Notes under the pieces: model-generated
What the model was told of the DNA's origin: nothing
Database searches by the model: none
Seen by the model: the letters and a program-made list of their open reading frames with translations, nothing else
DNA from: WHSW01 sp963742205
GTDB lineage: Bacteria > Actinomycetota > Thermoleophilia > Solirubrobacterales > 70-9
Direction of reading: 5' to 3'
Length of the DNA: 64,000 nt
Assembly: GCA_963742205.1 (NCBI GenBank)
Contig: CAVUKZ010000002.1
Span: forward strand, 1-64,000
Translations under genes and position numbers: made by a program
Shown here: one piece after another, positions 53,519 to 63,285 of the stretch
Layout of the letters: each line of letters starts with the position of its first letter
Position numbering within the stretch: position 1 is the first letter of the stretch

Positions 53519-54197
53519 GTGGGGGACGCAACAGGGCAGATCCTTGCGTTTGCGGTCGCGGCGGGGATCAGCCGATACCGATCATCGGTGTGATCCTGAT
53601 GCTCGCAACCCCCAGGGCGCGCTCGAACGGGCCCGCGTTCGTCCTCGGGTGGGTGGTGGGTGTGGCGACGGTGGGCACACATCGTCCTCCTGGTCTCGAG
53701 CGGAGCGAATGCCGATGACCACGGCCAGCCCGCCGACTGGGTGAACGCGCTGAAGCTCCTGCTCGGCGGGCTGCTGCTGCTCCTTGCGGTCAAGCAATGG
53801 AGGCAACGACCCCGCAGCGGCGAGGTGGCCGAGATGCCGAAGTGGATGCAGTCCGTGGATCACTTCACTCCCAATCGCGCGGCCGCCCTCGGGAGTGGCG
53901 CTGTCAGCGGCGAATCCAAAGAACCTTCTCCTCGTCGTCGGCGCCGCGGCTGCCATCGCCCAGACCGGGGCCACCGCCGGCGCGCAGGCTGCGGCGCTCG
54001 CGATCTTCACCCTGATCACCTCGCTGGGAACCGCGATCCCGGTCGCCCTCTACCTCGCGCTCGGCGAACGATCGCGTCAGACGCTCGACTCGATCCAGGA
54101 CTGGATGCGACAGAACAACGCCGCGATCATGACCGTGGTCTGCCTGGTGATCGGCGTGAAGCTGATCGGCGATGCGATCAGCGGCTTCGCCGGCTAG
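53519..54197 (+). CDS. GAP/Sap-family (peptidoglycolipid-addressing-like) membrane protein (three frame breaks)
   Basis: About 225 aa when four frames are joined: QILAFAVAAGIS; PIPIIGVILMLATPRARSNG; IVLLVSSGANADDHGQPADW with LKLLLGGLLLLLAVKQWRQR; VALSAANPKNLLLVVGAAAA. A deletion near 53570 and insertions near 53682 and 53896 separate them. The six-helix layout with PIPI and NPKN motifs matches the GAP family, LysE-like exporters linked to mycobacterial glycolipid placement. The substrate is unknown. All helices survive intact, so errors in the sequence are more likely than decay. Confidence 0.7.
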
Positions 54198-54207
54198 CCG
54201 GTGGGAT

Positions 54208-56239
54208 CTAGCCGACCGTGGGGGCGGCCGTCAACTCGGCGGCCCCGGCCGCGGGCATCTCAACGCCGGCGACCTCGTAGGCCTCCGGTTGGTCGAGCGT
54301 CTCGCGCTCCAGCAGCGCGCGCGCCAGCGCCTCGAGGCGCTCCGCGTTCGCGCTTTAGGAGCTCGATCACCTCGCGCTCGGCGCCGTCGACGATTCGCCG
54401 GACCTCCTCGTCGACGAGCTGCTGGGTCGGGGGCGAGGCCGGCATCGAGCCGGGCAGCAGCGGGCCGTCCTGGCGGCCGTCCGTGACCGCGATCGCGCCG
54501 ATCGCGTCGCTCATCCCCCAGCGGCCCGACCATGCCGCGGGCGATCTGCGTCAGGTTCTGGATGTCGGACTCCGCGCCGGTGGTCAGGTCGTCGAAGACG
54601 ACCTTCTCCGCCGCGCGTCCGCCGAGCGCGACCTTGATCTTCGCGATCAGCTCGTCGCGCGCGTAGCTGTAGCGGTCGCTCTCCGGGGTCGAGAGCGTGA
54701 CGCCCGAGTGCCTGGCCGCGCGGGATGATCGAGACCTTGCGCACCGGGTCGGCGCCCGGGGTGAGCATGCCGACCAGCGCGTGACCGGATTCGTGGTAGG
54801 CGGTTCGTTCGCGATCCGCGTCGGTCATCACCACCTGGCGCTCGGCGCCGAGGACGATCTTCTCGATCGCGTCGGTGAAGTCCCGCTGCTCGACCGCGGC
54901 GTGGTCGCGTCGCGCGGCGAAGAGCGCCGCCTCGTTGACGATCAGCGCGAGGTCGGCGCCGGTCGCGCCCGGCGTCGAGGAGGCGATGCGCGTCGAGGTC
55001 CACGTCGGGCGCGAGCGGGCACCGATCGGGTGTGGATCTTGAGGATCTCGACCCGGCCGTTGCGGTCGGGCGGCTGGACGGCGATGCGCCGGTCGAAGCG
55101 CCCGGGGCGCAGCAGGGCCGGGTCGAGGACCTCGGGGCGGTTCGTCGCGCCGAGGACGATCACGTTCGTGCCCGGCTTCGAAGCCGTCCATCTCGGTGAG
55201 GATCTGGTTGAGGGTCTGCTCGCGCTCGTCGTGCCCGCCGCTGATCCCGCCGACGTTGCCCGAGCGCGAGCGGCCGATCGCGTCCAGCTCGTCGATGAAG
55301 ACGATCGCCGGCGCGGCCTCCTTGGCCTGCTTGAACAGGTCGCGCACGCGCGAGGCACCGACGCCCACGATCGCCTCGACGAACTCCGAGGCCGACATGG
55401 AGAAGAAGGCGGCGTCCGCCTCGCCCGCGACCGCGCGGGCCAGCAGCGTCTTGCCGGTTCCGGGCGGTCCGTAGAGCAGCACGCCGCGCGGGACCCGCGC
55501 GCCGAGCTTGGTGTAGCGCTGTGGGTTCTTGAGGAAGTCCACGACCTCGACGAGCTCGTCCTCGGCCTCGTCGATCCCGGCCACGTCGTCGAAGGTGACC
55601 CGCTCCTGCTCGCCGGGCGTGATGCCGACGCGCGGTCGAGCGGCCGAAGCCGCCGAGCACGCCACCGCCGCCCGCCGCCGGTCTGGCGGCGGTAGAGCCA
55701 GACGAAGAACGCGACGAGCAGGATCGTCGGCAGGAAGCCGAGCAGGAGCGTGGCCCAGAGCGACCGGCCCTCGTCCGGCGGCTCGGCGTTGATGACGACG
55801 TTCTTCGCGGTCGAGCAGCGTGGTGAGCTCGGCGGGATCGATGAAGGCGGGGACCTCGGTCTTGAAGCTCGTGACCGTGACCGGCTCGTCGTCGCCCGGC
55901 GGGTCGTAGGTCGCCTCGTCGCTTCAGCTCGCCCTCGATCGAGTCCCCTTGGGAGCTGATCGCCTCGACGTTGCCGGCCTCCACCTGGTCGACGAAGAAG
56001 GGCTGGTAGGGCACCCGCTCGCGGTCCGCGGCCTGGCCCGTGACGAACGAGATCACGAGGTTGAGCACCAGCAGCCCGATCAGGATCGCGATGAACATCC
56101 TGCTGCGGGGGATCATCGGCCGCTTGGACTCCGGCGGCGCTCCGCGCCCGTCGGGCGCTGGGTCTACGCGCCAGCGCGATTGGTCGGCGTTGGGAGGCGG
56201 CGCGGGCTCAGCGGGCGGGTCAGGGGCCAGGCCGCTCAC
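54208..56239 (-). CDS. ftsH: ATP-dependent zinc metalloprotease FtsH (about nine frame breaks)
   Basis: Full-length FtsH when frames are joined. Helix MFIAILIGLLVLNLVISFVT, periplasmic domain, second helix, AAA domain (Walker A GPPGTGKTLLARAV, Walker B IVFIDELDAIGR, LRPGRFDRRIA) and protease site AYHESGHALVGML. The C-terminus is AAELTAAPTVG. Single-base insertions lie near 54350, 54525, 54703, 54987, 55018, 55172, 55636, 55806 and 55922; correcting each restores canonical FtsH with no other damage. FtsH is a membrane quality-control protease, normally single-copy and important. GTG start at 56239. Probably functional in the organism. Confidence 0.85.
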
Positions 56240-56355
56240 TGTACTCCGCCGCTTGACGCGTTCGAGCCGAGTTCCGCGATTGACGGCCTTGCCATCCTGA
56301 ATGCGAGATGCGGGCCGACCGGCGGACCGCGATCGCTGAAGAGAGGAGACGTCTG

Positions 56356-56670
56356 ATGGCGACCTGCACCCACCTCGACCAGGTCGAGGTAACTGAGCTC
56401 CCCGAGTCGGTCGATGGTTGCGAGGAGTGCCTCAAGACCGGCGACCCCTGGTTTCACCTGCGGATCTGCCTCGAGTGCGGAAAGGTCGGCTGCTGCGACA
56501 GCTCCCCGAACCGGCACGCATCGAAGCACGCCCGTGAGGACGCTCATCCGCTGATTCGCTCGCTCCAGCCCGGCGAGGAGTGGTCCTACTGCTTCATCGA
56601 CGATATCGGCATGGTGATCCCAGAGATCCACGGCGAGACGCGCATCCCGCCCTCGCCAATGGGTGGCTGA
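56356..56670 (+). CDS. UBP-type zinc finger protein
   Basis: 104 aa. ATCTHLDQVEVTELPESVDG then CEECLKTGDPWFHLRICLEC, GKVGCCDSSPNRHASKHARE and HPLIRSLQPGEEWSYCFID. The Cys/His spacing is that of the ubiquitin-hydrolase-type zinc finger found as a stand-alone protein in actinobacteria. With no ubiquitin system here, its ligand is unknown. AGAGGAGAC precedes the ATG at 56356. This gene is intact between two heavily frame-broken neighbours, so the sequence problem is patchy. Confidence 0.88.
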   Translation: MATCTHLDQVEVTELPESVDGCEECLKTGDPWFHLRICLECGKVGCCDSSPNRHASKHAREDAHPLIRSLQPGEEWSYCFIDDIGMVIPEIHGETRIPPSPMGG

Positions 56671-56691
56671 GCGCTCGCGCCTCGTCGGGCG

Positions 56692-58030
56692 TCAGCAGTG
56701 ATGCTTGCTGTCTGAGCCGCCCCCGCCGCGACACTTGTCCGAGCCGCCGCCACCCCTCAGCTCGTCCTTGCCAGGCCCGCCCCTGAGCCTGTCGCCGCCG
56801 CCCCCGCCCTCGATCACGTCGGTCCCGCCAGAGGCGCAGATCAGGTCGTCGCCCCGCAGGCCGACCACCCTGTCGTCTCCGCCCCCGGCGGCGATCACGT
56901 CGTCGCCGTTCGTCCCTCTGCAGCCTGTCGGGCCTTCCCGTGCCGACGATCGTCGCCTCGCGCCCGGCGCAGGCGCCGAGCGCCGCGTCGCAACCGAGCG
57001 ACGTCGCGCACTTGCTCGGCCTCGCCGATCAGCTGATCGGCGTCGGCGCCGGAGATCTTGCCGCGGCTCTCGCCGCCCGCGACCTGGCTGATGAACGCGG
57101 CGAGCTCGTTACAGGCCTGAGCGGGGTTCTGCTGGGCGCGTGGTGAGGCTTCTGCAGCAGGCTCTTCTCGAGCGCCGCCGGCAGGTTGAGGGCCGCGACC
57201 CGGTCGATCAGGTCGGCGATCGACGGCACGGTGTAGGTGATCGTGACGACGCCGTTGCCGCTCTGAACCCCGGTCTGGAAGGTGGTGCCGGGCGGGTCCG
57301 TGGCCCGAGCCGCCGCCGCCTCCTGCCTCCGTTCTCGCCGCCGCCGCCGCCGTACCAGCCGCCGCCGCCACCGCCGCCCTTGGTCGTCACGTTCACAGGG
57401 ACACCGCCGGTTCCGCCGAGCGCCGAAGACACCGTCCGTCGCTGGGGACGTGGCGCTGCCTCCGGCGGTCTGCGTGCCGCCACCGCCGCCCACGCCACCC
57501 GGACACCCCGAGGAGGTCCCCGGGAGACCGACCAGGCCGCCGCCGTCACCTCCGACCGCACTGCCGTTACTACAGGAGGCGCCTCCCCCTCCCCCGCCAC
57601 CACCCGCGACGAGGACACGGTCTTCGAGCGTCGTGCCGCCGATGCGAATGTCCGAGGCACCACCACCTCCCGTCCCGAGCTGGCCGAAGTTGTCGACAGC
57701 CCCGCGCCGCCGCCGTTGAAGCCTCCCTGGCGGAAGGACCCCTGACCACCGACGTTCACCTGGATCGAGGTGCCGGCGAGTGACCGCGATCGTCGCCGTG
57801 GCCTGGCCGCCGAGCCCCGGATCGAAGACGGTGTCCTCATCTCCGTCACCCTGCGCCCCGTAGAGGTCGAAGGTCGCCTCGGTGACCCCGGCGGGAACGG
57901 TCCAGGTCTGCGCCGCGCCGGTGTAGTTGAAGGTTTCCGTGGTCGCCGAGGCGGGCGCGGCGGAGGCCAGCATCGCGAGCGCGAGCGTCGAGAACGCGAG
58001 CACCATGTGCCGGCCGGTCACGGCTTGCAT
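56692..58030 (-). CDS. Secreted glycine-rich protein with C-terminal RTX-like repeats, copy A (multiple frame breaks)
   Basis: Signal peptide ending ASA, then TETFNYTGAAQTWTVPAGVT, a domain with long Gly runs (GGGGASDIRIGG, VLVAGGGGGGGG), a helical segment (ELAAFISQVAGGESRGKISG) and a C-terminal GGxGxD-type tail (GGDDRVVGLRGDD, GGRPGKDELRGGGG-like). The glycine-rich part resembles the ALK/LTK-type glycine-rich fold; the tail resembles haemolysin-type calcium-binding repeats. At least six single-base changes break the frame between 56900 and 57790. It is about two-thirds similar to copy B and overlaps its stop by 13 bp. Confidence 0.65.
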
Positions 58031-59380
58031 CGCAGATCCTCTCCGCTCCCCCCGCGACACCGGTTCGCGCCGGCACCGCCTCGGAGCTCGTCCTTGCCGC
58101 TGCCGCCCCTGAGCGTGTCGTCGCCGCCCTGACCTCGGATCAGGTCGGCGCCCGCGCCGCCACAGACGAGGTCGTCGCCCCGCAGGCCTACCACCGTGTC
58201 GCCTCCGCCCTTGGTGACGACCACATCGTCGCTCAGCGTTCCTTTGAGCCTGTCGGGCCTGCCCGTGCCGACGATCGTCGCCTTCTGCCCGGCGCAGGTG
58301 AGCGCCGCACCGCAGTTCAGCGACGTGCGCACCTCGGCGGCCGCCGAGGTCAGCTGATCGGCGTCGGCGGCCGGGATCTTCTTGCCGCTCTGGCCGTTGA
58401 CCTGGCTGATGAACGCACCGAGCTGGTCGCAGGCACCGGCGATATTGCCGGCGAGCCAGTCGTGGCCGGCCGCGTTGAGCGTTGTCTGCAGCGAGGCCTT
58501 GAACCCGCTCGGCAGCGAGAGTTCGTAGACAAACCCCAGCAGGGTGGTGATCGTGGGCGTATAGGTCACGGAGACCATGCCATCGCCGCCCTTAACCCCG
58601 GTCTGCAAGGTGGCGCCGGGCGGTCCGTAGCCCGAGCCACCGCCGCCCCCAGCGCCGTTGTCGCCGCCACCACCGCCGTACCAGCCGCCGCCACCCCCGC
58701 CGCCGTAGCGCGGGGCTGGGGGCACCGGTTCCACCGAGGCCGAATTGACCCGCTTGCGCGGTACCTGCACTGCCCCCGGCGGTTTGCGTGCCGCCGCCGC
58801 CGCCGGCGCCCCCCATGCACCCCGAGGAGGCTCCGTCCGCACCGGACGGGCCGCCGCCATCACCGCCCGGCGTGAAGCTGCTCTCCGTACAGGAGACCAT
58901 TGACGATCCCCCGCCGCCGCCCGCGACGAGCACACGGTCTGTGAGCGCCGTGCCGCCGATGCGAATGTCGGAGGCACCGCCACCGCCGAACCCGCCGCTG
59001 TTTCCCCAGCCGCCACCGTTGAAGCCTCCCGTGTCAGTGTCTCCTTGACCTCCCTGACCACCGACGTTCACTTGGATCGGACTGTCAGGGGTGACCGCGA
59101 TCGTCCCGGTGACCCGACCGCCGAGCCCCGGGGCGACGGGTCTGCGCGGACTTCCGCCACCCTGAGCCCCGAGGAGGTCGAAGTTCGCCTCGCCGACTCC
59201 GGGTGGCACGTTCCAGGTCTGCGCCGCGCCGGTGTAGTTGAAGGTCTCGGTGATCGCCGAGGCGGGGGCGGCGAGCGCCAGCATCCCCAGCACCAGAGCT
59301 GAGACCGCGAGCACGATCCGCCGCGTGCCCGCCGACACGCTCGCCTTCGTGAGACAGGACCAACGTGTCACGGCGCCCAT
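58018..59380 (-). CDS. Secreted glycine-rich protein with C-terminal RTX-like repeats, copy B (one frame break)
   Basis: About 453 aa after removing a one-base insertion near 58715. Signal peptide ending ASA, TETFNYTGAAQTWNVPPGVG, a glycine-rich domain (DSPIQVNVGGQGG, GGGGASDIRIGGTALTDRVL), GGGGGWYGGGGGDNGAGG, then ACDQLGAFISQVNGQSGKKI and about four RTX-like units (GGDTVVGLRGDDLVCGGAGA, GGSGKDELRGGAG). It is extracellular; calcium binding is likely from the repeats, binding partner unknown. It is the cleaner of two tandem paralogues and first in the pair. Confidence 0.75.
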
Positions 59381-59563
59381 ACGAGACTCCCTTCCCTATG
59401 GCCCCCGCGGTCTTGCGGCTTCGAGGCTATCCGCACGCTCGCGGCCGCGCAACTACGCCGATTCGGCTCCGCCGGGTCGCAGCCCCCGCACAGACTAAAA
59501 CCTGCCCCTTTGGACGAAGCGGAAAATCGCGGGCGCAATCACCGTCGATGCCAGACTCTCGAC

Positions 59564-59944
59564 GTGCCCGGCTGGACGAGGAAGAACTTCGACGAGCTCC
59601 GCGACGTCAGCCCGGAGCACGTTCGGATTCAGTGGCGCTTCGCGCGCGAGCCGTTGCGATCACCCGAGCTCGGGGTGAGCCGCTTCACCTACGAGCCGGG
59701 CGCTCGGATGCCTTGGGGTCACCGCCATCGCGAGCAGGAGGAGGCCTACGTCGTGGTCCGCGGGTCCGGTCGAGCGAAGCTCGACGACGAAATCGTCGAG
59801 CTGAGGGTCTCGGACGTGCTGCGGGTCTCGCCTGCTGTCATCAGATCATTTGAGGCCGGCCCGGACGGCCTGGACCTGATCTGCATCGGTGGCCGCCAGC
59901 CCAAGGGCGGCGACACCGAGCGGTTTGAAGACTTCTGGACGTGA
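59564..59944 (+). CDS. Small cupin-domain protein
   Basis: 126 aa. Cupin motif 1 GARMPWGHRHREQEEAYVVV and a second strand GSGRAKLDDEIVELRVSDVL, RVSPAVIRSFEAGPDGLDLI. The metal-type His residues in GHRH and the Glu are present. It would be a single-domain dioxygenase, isomerase or binding protein. The GTG at 59564 is chosen because homologous sequence (VPGWTRKNFDELRDVSPEH) starts there; the longer frame begins with TTG in a motif related to the palindromic repeat nearby. Confidence 0.8.
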   Translation: MPGWTRKNFDELRDVSPEHVRIQWRFAREPLRSPELGVSRFTYEPGARMPWGHRHREQEEAYVVVRGSGRAKLDDEIVELRVSDVLRVSPAVIRSFEAGPDGLDLICIGGRQPKGGDTERFEDFWT

Positions 59945-59969
59945 CGGATCGCTCCGGCGCGAGATGTCT

Positions 59970-59987
59970 CGCTTCTCGTCCAAAGCG
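59970..59987. repeat. Short palindrome-like repeat, copy 1
   Basis: 18-bp unit CGCTTCTCGTCCAAAGCG, an imperfect inverted repeat (CGCTTt/AAAGCG with a TCGTCC loop). It directly precedes the CTA that is the stop of the next minus-strand gene. Other copies at 61127 and 61384. Confidence 0.7.
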
Positions 59988-60392
59988 CTACTTCTGCAGA
60001 CCGGCGGCCTCGAGCGCTTCGTCGCGGTCCATGAAGATACGAACGCGGGCGATCTTCCCGTCGACCATGTCGTAGATGTTCGCGGTCGGCCTGTCTTCAG
60101 CGGCTGCAATCCCGCTGGCTCGTCCGGTCGCGGACACGCGCAATAGCCCTAGGACCCGGTCGCTGCCAATCGCCTCGAGGCCCTCTATCTCGAGGTGGAA
60201 GTCAGGGCTCGTGTCGCTTAGGTCTTCGAAGAAGCGACGAATCGCTTGCTTGCCCTCGTAGGCCCCGCCGATCCCTGCCGCGGGGGTGACGAGTTGGACA
60301 TCCTCGGTGCAGCAGGCCAGGTAGTCCTCGATGGCGCGTTCATTGATCGCGGCGATGGCTCCCTCCACGAGAGTTACGTTCTCCTCAGGCAT
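59988..60392 (-). CDS. SnoaL/NTF2-like protein
   Basis: 134 aa. ENVTLVEGAIAAINERAIED, YLACCTEDVQLVTPAAGIGG, AIRRFFEDLSDTSPDFHLEI and ANIYDMVDGKIARVRIFMDR give the cone-shaped NTF2-like fold (SnoaL_2). Members are isomerases, hydrolases or plain binding proteins. No signal peptide. The ATG at 60392 starts MPEENV; an alternative lies three codons upstream. Flanked by copies of a short palindromic repeat together with the next gene. Confidence 0.85.
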   Translation of the reverse strand: MPEENVTLVEGAIAAINERAIEDYLACCTEDVQLVTPAAGIGGAYEGKQAIRRFFEDLSDTSPDFHLEIEGLEAIGSDRVLGLLRVSATGRASGIAAAEDRPTANIYDMVDGKIARVRIFMDRDEALEAAGLQK

Positions 60393-60437
60393 GCTCGCCA
60401 CGGTATCTCGCGCAGCCGAGGATCCGAGCTCGGGGAC

Positions 60438-61001
60438 TCAGCGCTTGGTCTCGTACCTGCTCAGGAGCACGCCGTCGGGAAACGTCCGGGTCTCCACCAG
60501 GGTCAGGTTCACCCAGTTGTCCAGGTTCGTAAAGAACGGCGTGCCGCTGCCCACCAAGACCGGTGCGGTGACCAGCACGTACTCGTCGATCAGCCCGGCC
60601 CGCATGGCCGCTGCGGCGAGTGTGGCGCCGGCGATGTCCATGGGACCGCCGTCCTCGGCCTTGAGCCGGGTGATCTCGGTGACCGCGTCGCCGGTGACCA
60701 GGCGGGTATTCCAGTCGACCGTGCTGGTCGTCGAGGAGAACACCACTTTAGGCATGTCCCGCCAACGGCGGGCGAACTCGATCTCCGCCGGCGTGACGCC
60801 AGGCTGCTGGTCAGCGGTCGGCCAGTGGGAGCTCATCCCCTCCCACAGTTTGCGCCCGTACAGCGCCAGGCCCGTCGCGCCCACCCGGTCGGACCACCAC
60901 TGGAACAGCTCGTCGCTCGGCACGCTCCAGCCGAGGTCGTCGCCGGGTGCGGCGATGTAGCCGTCCAGGCTCAGATTCATGGCAAAGGTCAGTTTCCGCA
61001 T
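60438..61001 (-). CDS. Dihydrofolate reductase family (RibD C-terminal) protein
   Basis: 187 aa. RKLTFAMNLSLDGYIAAPGD at the start, GLALYGRKLWEGMSSHWPTA near residue 45, GPMDIAGATLAAAAMRAGLI near 120, DEYVLVTAPVLVGSGTPFF. Typical stand-alone YyaP-like reductase using NADPH; substrate unknown. It precedes the SnoaL-like gene by 45 bp on the same strand, so both are likely co-transcribed. Confidence 0.88.
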   Translation of the reverse strand: MRKLTFAMNLSLDGYIAAPGDDLGWSVPSDELFQWWSDRVGATGLALYGRKLWEGMSSHWPTADQQPGVTPAEIEFARRWRDMPKVVFSSTTSTVDWNTRLVTGDAVTEITRLKAEDGGPMDIAGATLAAAAMRAGLIDEYVLVTAPVLVGSGTPFFTNLDNWVNLTLVETRTFPDGVLLSRYETKR

Positions 61002-61126
61002 GGCGTCAGCCTCCCGAGTCGGTATTCGGCGTACAGACCAGCACGGCGCGGAAAAATCATCGGTCAGGCCACACCGAGGGCCGGTCTAGCCAGCCACACG
61101 TTCGCATGAGCAGCCTCCTGAACTAA

Positions 61127-61144
61127 CGCTTTTCGTCCAAAGCG
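61127..61144. repeat. Short palindrome-like repeat, copy 2
   Basis: CGCTTTTCGTCCAAAGCG, a perfect 6-bp inverted repeat around TCGTCC and one base different from copy 1. As at copy 1, it is followed by CTA. Confidence 0.7.
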
Positions 61145-61383
61145 CTAGTGGCCGCCAATGGACACACGGGGTCCGGGGCTCCTTAGGCCCGCCGCCCCAG
61201 TTCGTCGACGCGCCGATTCTCCTTGCGCGGAATCCACGCCATCGCTCCAGCTCTTGAACTGCGCCAACAGCTCCTCTGCCTGAGTCCGCAGATGGAGCAT
61301 CTTCCCCGACGGCCTGACCTCAGGCGACTCCCAGGTGCGCCCTCCCGCCCAATCAACGCGCTCTCCATGCGAAGCGATCGTTG

Positions 61384-61401
61384 CGCTTCTCGTCCAAAGC
61401 G
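61384..61401. repeat. Short palindrome-like repeat, copy 3
   Basis: Identical to copy 1 at 59970 and in the same orientation. Confidence 0.7.
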
Positions 61402-61564
61402 ACACGATGGGCAGACACGACTCGCAGAGGGAGACTTGGCAGGTGGGCTGGGGGTTCGCGTCTAGCGCGTCTCAATCGTCCTGCAGACAGAGCGGTATTC
61501 GGAGCGAGCGCATGATCTGGAGAGGCGCGCTTGAAGTTCGGGACCGGTTCCGCGCGGCTCGAGA

Positions 61565-62980
61565 TCAGACGCCGTGCTCGGCGGCGATCTCCCCGTCGGC
61601 GACCGCGTCCGCCAGCCGCCGGTGGTCACGCTCGTTCTGGTCGGCATAGGCGCTCGCGAAGCGGGCGATCCCCCGGTCGAACCGCGAGCCGGCGCCCAGA
61701 TAGGCCGCGATCGCGAGACGGTCTCCGGAGCGAGCGTGTGAGCGCGCGAGCGACCACCCGCAGGCGCGGGTGTAGGCGTGTAGGCCGGACCGCGTCATGG
61801 TCGAAAGGTCGATCGACGCCTTCCAGTCCCAGAGTTGGCGCACGTAGAAGTCATGTTGCCTGCCATCGAGCCCCTCGCTTCGCTGCCAGCTGAGGAAGAT
61901 GTCGGTGGCCGCGTGGGAGATGCGCTGGCCGCGGACGACGCGTTCGCCGTGGGTCGCGAACTCGCTCGCGCCCAGATACGGCTCCAGTACCGAAGCCTGC
62001 GCCTCCTTCGCCTGGAGCACGAGCGGATCCTTGCCGCCGCGCCCCACGAAGAGGAATATCCACGCGCGGGTCCCGACGCTGCCGACGCCGACCACCTTGC
62101 GGGCCATGTCGACGAACCGATAGCTGCCGAAGAGGTAGCGCCGGTCGGGATCGAGGCCGGCGGCGTATTGGTCAAGCAGCCGGCGGATGTAGCCGGCCTC
62201 GTTCCGCGCGTCGTCCGGCTCGAGGAGGTCGCGAATGGGCACCAAGAGCGGCGGGACGCTGCGGAAGCGAAGTTTCCCGTGGGCACGCTCGGTCAGCTTC
62301 CTCACCGCGCGGTGACTGGTCTTGCCCCGCGCCTTGGCGAACGGCTTCTCGAAAAGGATCCGCCCCTTGGCCCCCAGCTGCCCCCCGAAGCGCTCGACGA
62401 GCTCGCTCGCGGTCAGGCGGTCATACCAGACATCCAGATGGCTCTCGCGGGCGAATGACCGCATTCCCTCCCGGTACTCGCGCACGCAACCGGCCACGGT
62501 CGCCCGCCGTCGGTCGGCCGACAGGCCCAGGTCGCGGCCGGCGATCTCGGCGCTCGCCGCCATCCGCTTGACGTCCCACTCCCACGGCCCGGGGAGTGTC
62601 TCGTCGAAGTCGTTGGGCCCGAAGACGAGCCTGCGGTCCGGGGCCGCGAACCCGCCGAAGTTCGAGATGTGCGCGTCGCCGCAGGCCTGGACGGTGATCT
62701 GCGAGTCCGGCGTCTCGGCCAGGTCCGCCGCCATCACAGCCGCGGCGCCTCGATAGAAGGTGAACGGCGAGACCAGCATCCGCCCGTAGCGGATCGGCAC
62801 CAGCTCGGGGACCCGGGTTTCCGCCTGGGCGCGTAGCAGTGCCACGGGGTCGGGGCGGCCCGGAGCTGGCGCCCACTCGCCGTGCGCCGAACGGGGGACG
62901 ATCTTCCGCCCCGCGCGACCGCGCTCGGCGGATTCGCCCGCTTGCAGTCGCGCCAGGGTCCGGACGCTCTCGGCTCGCAC
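61565..62980 (-). CDS. DUF2252 family protein
   Basis: 471 aa, full length for DUF2252. Motifs: IRYGRMLVSPFTFYRGAAAV, ACGDAHISNFGGFAAPDRRL, FGPNDFDETLPGPWEWDVKR, VVGVGSVGTRAWIFLFVGRG and CGWSLARSHARSGD. The GDAHxxNFG and DFDE elements recall a kinase-like (aminoglycoside-phosphotransferase/HipA-like) active site, which suggests phosphotransfer, but the family has no settled function. Cytoplasmic. It stands alone, followed upstream by a 305-bp gap. Confidence 0.88.
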   Translation of the reverse strand: MRAESVRTLARLQAGESAERGRAGRKIVPRSAHGEWAPAPGRPDPVALLRAQAETRVPELVPIRYGRMLVSPFTFYRGAAAVMAADLAETPDSQITVQACGDAHISNFGGFAAPDRRLVFGPNDFDETLPGPWEWDVKRMAASAEIAGRDLGLSADRRRATVAGCVREYREGMRSFARESHLDVWYDRLTASELVERFGGQLGAKGRILFEKPFAKARGKTSHRAVRKLTERAHGKLRFRSVPPLLVPIRDLLEPDDARNEAGYIRRLLDQYAAGLDPDRRYLFGSYRFVDMARKVVGVGSVGTRAWIFLFVGRGGKDPLVLQAKEAQASVLEPYLGASEFATHGERVVRGQRISHAATDIFLSWQRSEGLDGRQHDFYVRQLWDWKASIDLSTMTRSGLHAYTRACGWSLARSHARSGDRLAIAAYLGAGSRFDRGIARFASAYADQNERDHRRLADAVADGEIAAEHGV

Positions 62981-63285
62981 GCGTTCACTCTACGGCCCGC
63001 CTTCTCGCCCGCTCTCGCTCCGGGCCGACCGCCCCGGGGCCGCTACCCGCGGTTTGCGCGCCAGACCAGGTACTCAACGAAGAAGGGCCGGTTGTCAACT
63101 GACGGCGATCGTCATTTCGTCGTCGCGTGACGATGGCTGCGCTTCTCGTCGCGGATTCAGACCTTCCCTTTGTCGGTCTGGGTCGGTGTCCATCGGTGCG
63201 AGCACGCGGGCCCGACGACGCTCGGCGAGGCCCCCGTCCCGCATGAAAATGCGGAATCTGGCTCGTCTAAACGGATCAACGAAAG
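62981..63285. other. 305-bp intergenic region
   Basis: Between the DUF2252 start and tRNA-Trp. It must hold the DUF2252 promoter. The only thing noted is GCGCTTCTCGTCGCGG near 63131, which shares its first half with the 18-bp palindromic repeat but not its second half. Confidence 0.4.

Larger units (their letters stand above)
61002..61564. other. 563-bp region without a convincing gene
   Basis: Holds two copies of the short palindromic repeat and between them an 86-codon minus frame (61145-61405) with a believable centre (KMLHLRTQAEELLAQFKSW). The ends of that frame fall in repeat sequence, so it is at best a gene remnant. The part from 61402 to 61564 shows nothing recognisable. Confidence 0.5.

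Noticed and set aside
56705..57740. Plus-strand proline-rich frames opposite the glycine-rich genes
   Set aside because: Polyproline is simply the antisense of polyglycine codons; no signal peptide or ribosome site.
63120..63140. Possible fourth copy of the 18-bp palindrome
   Set aside because: Only the first ten bases match; the AAAGCG half is absent.
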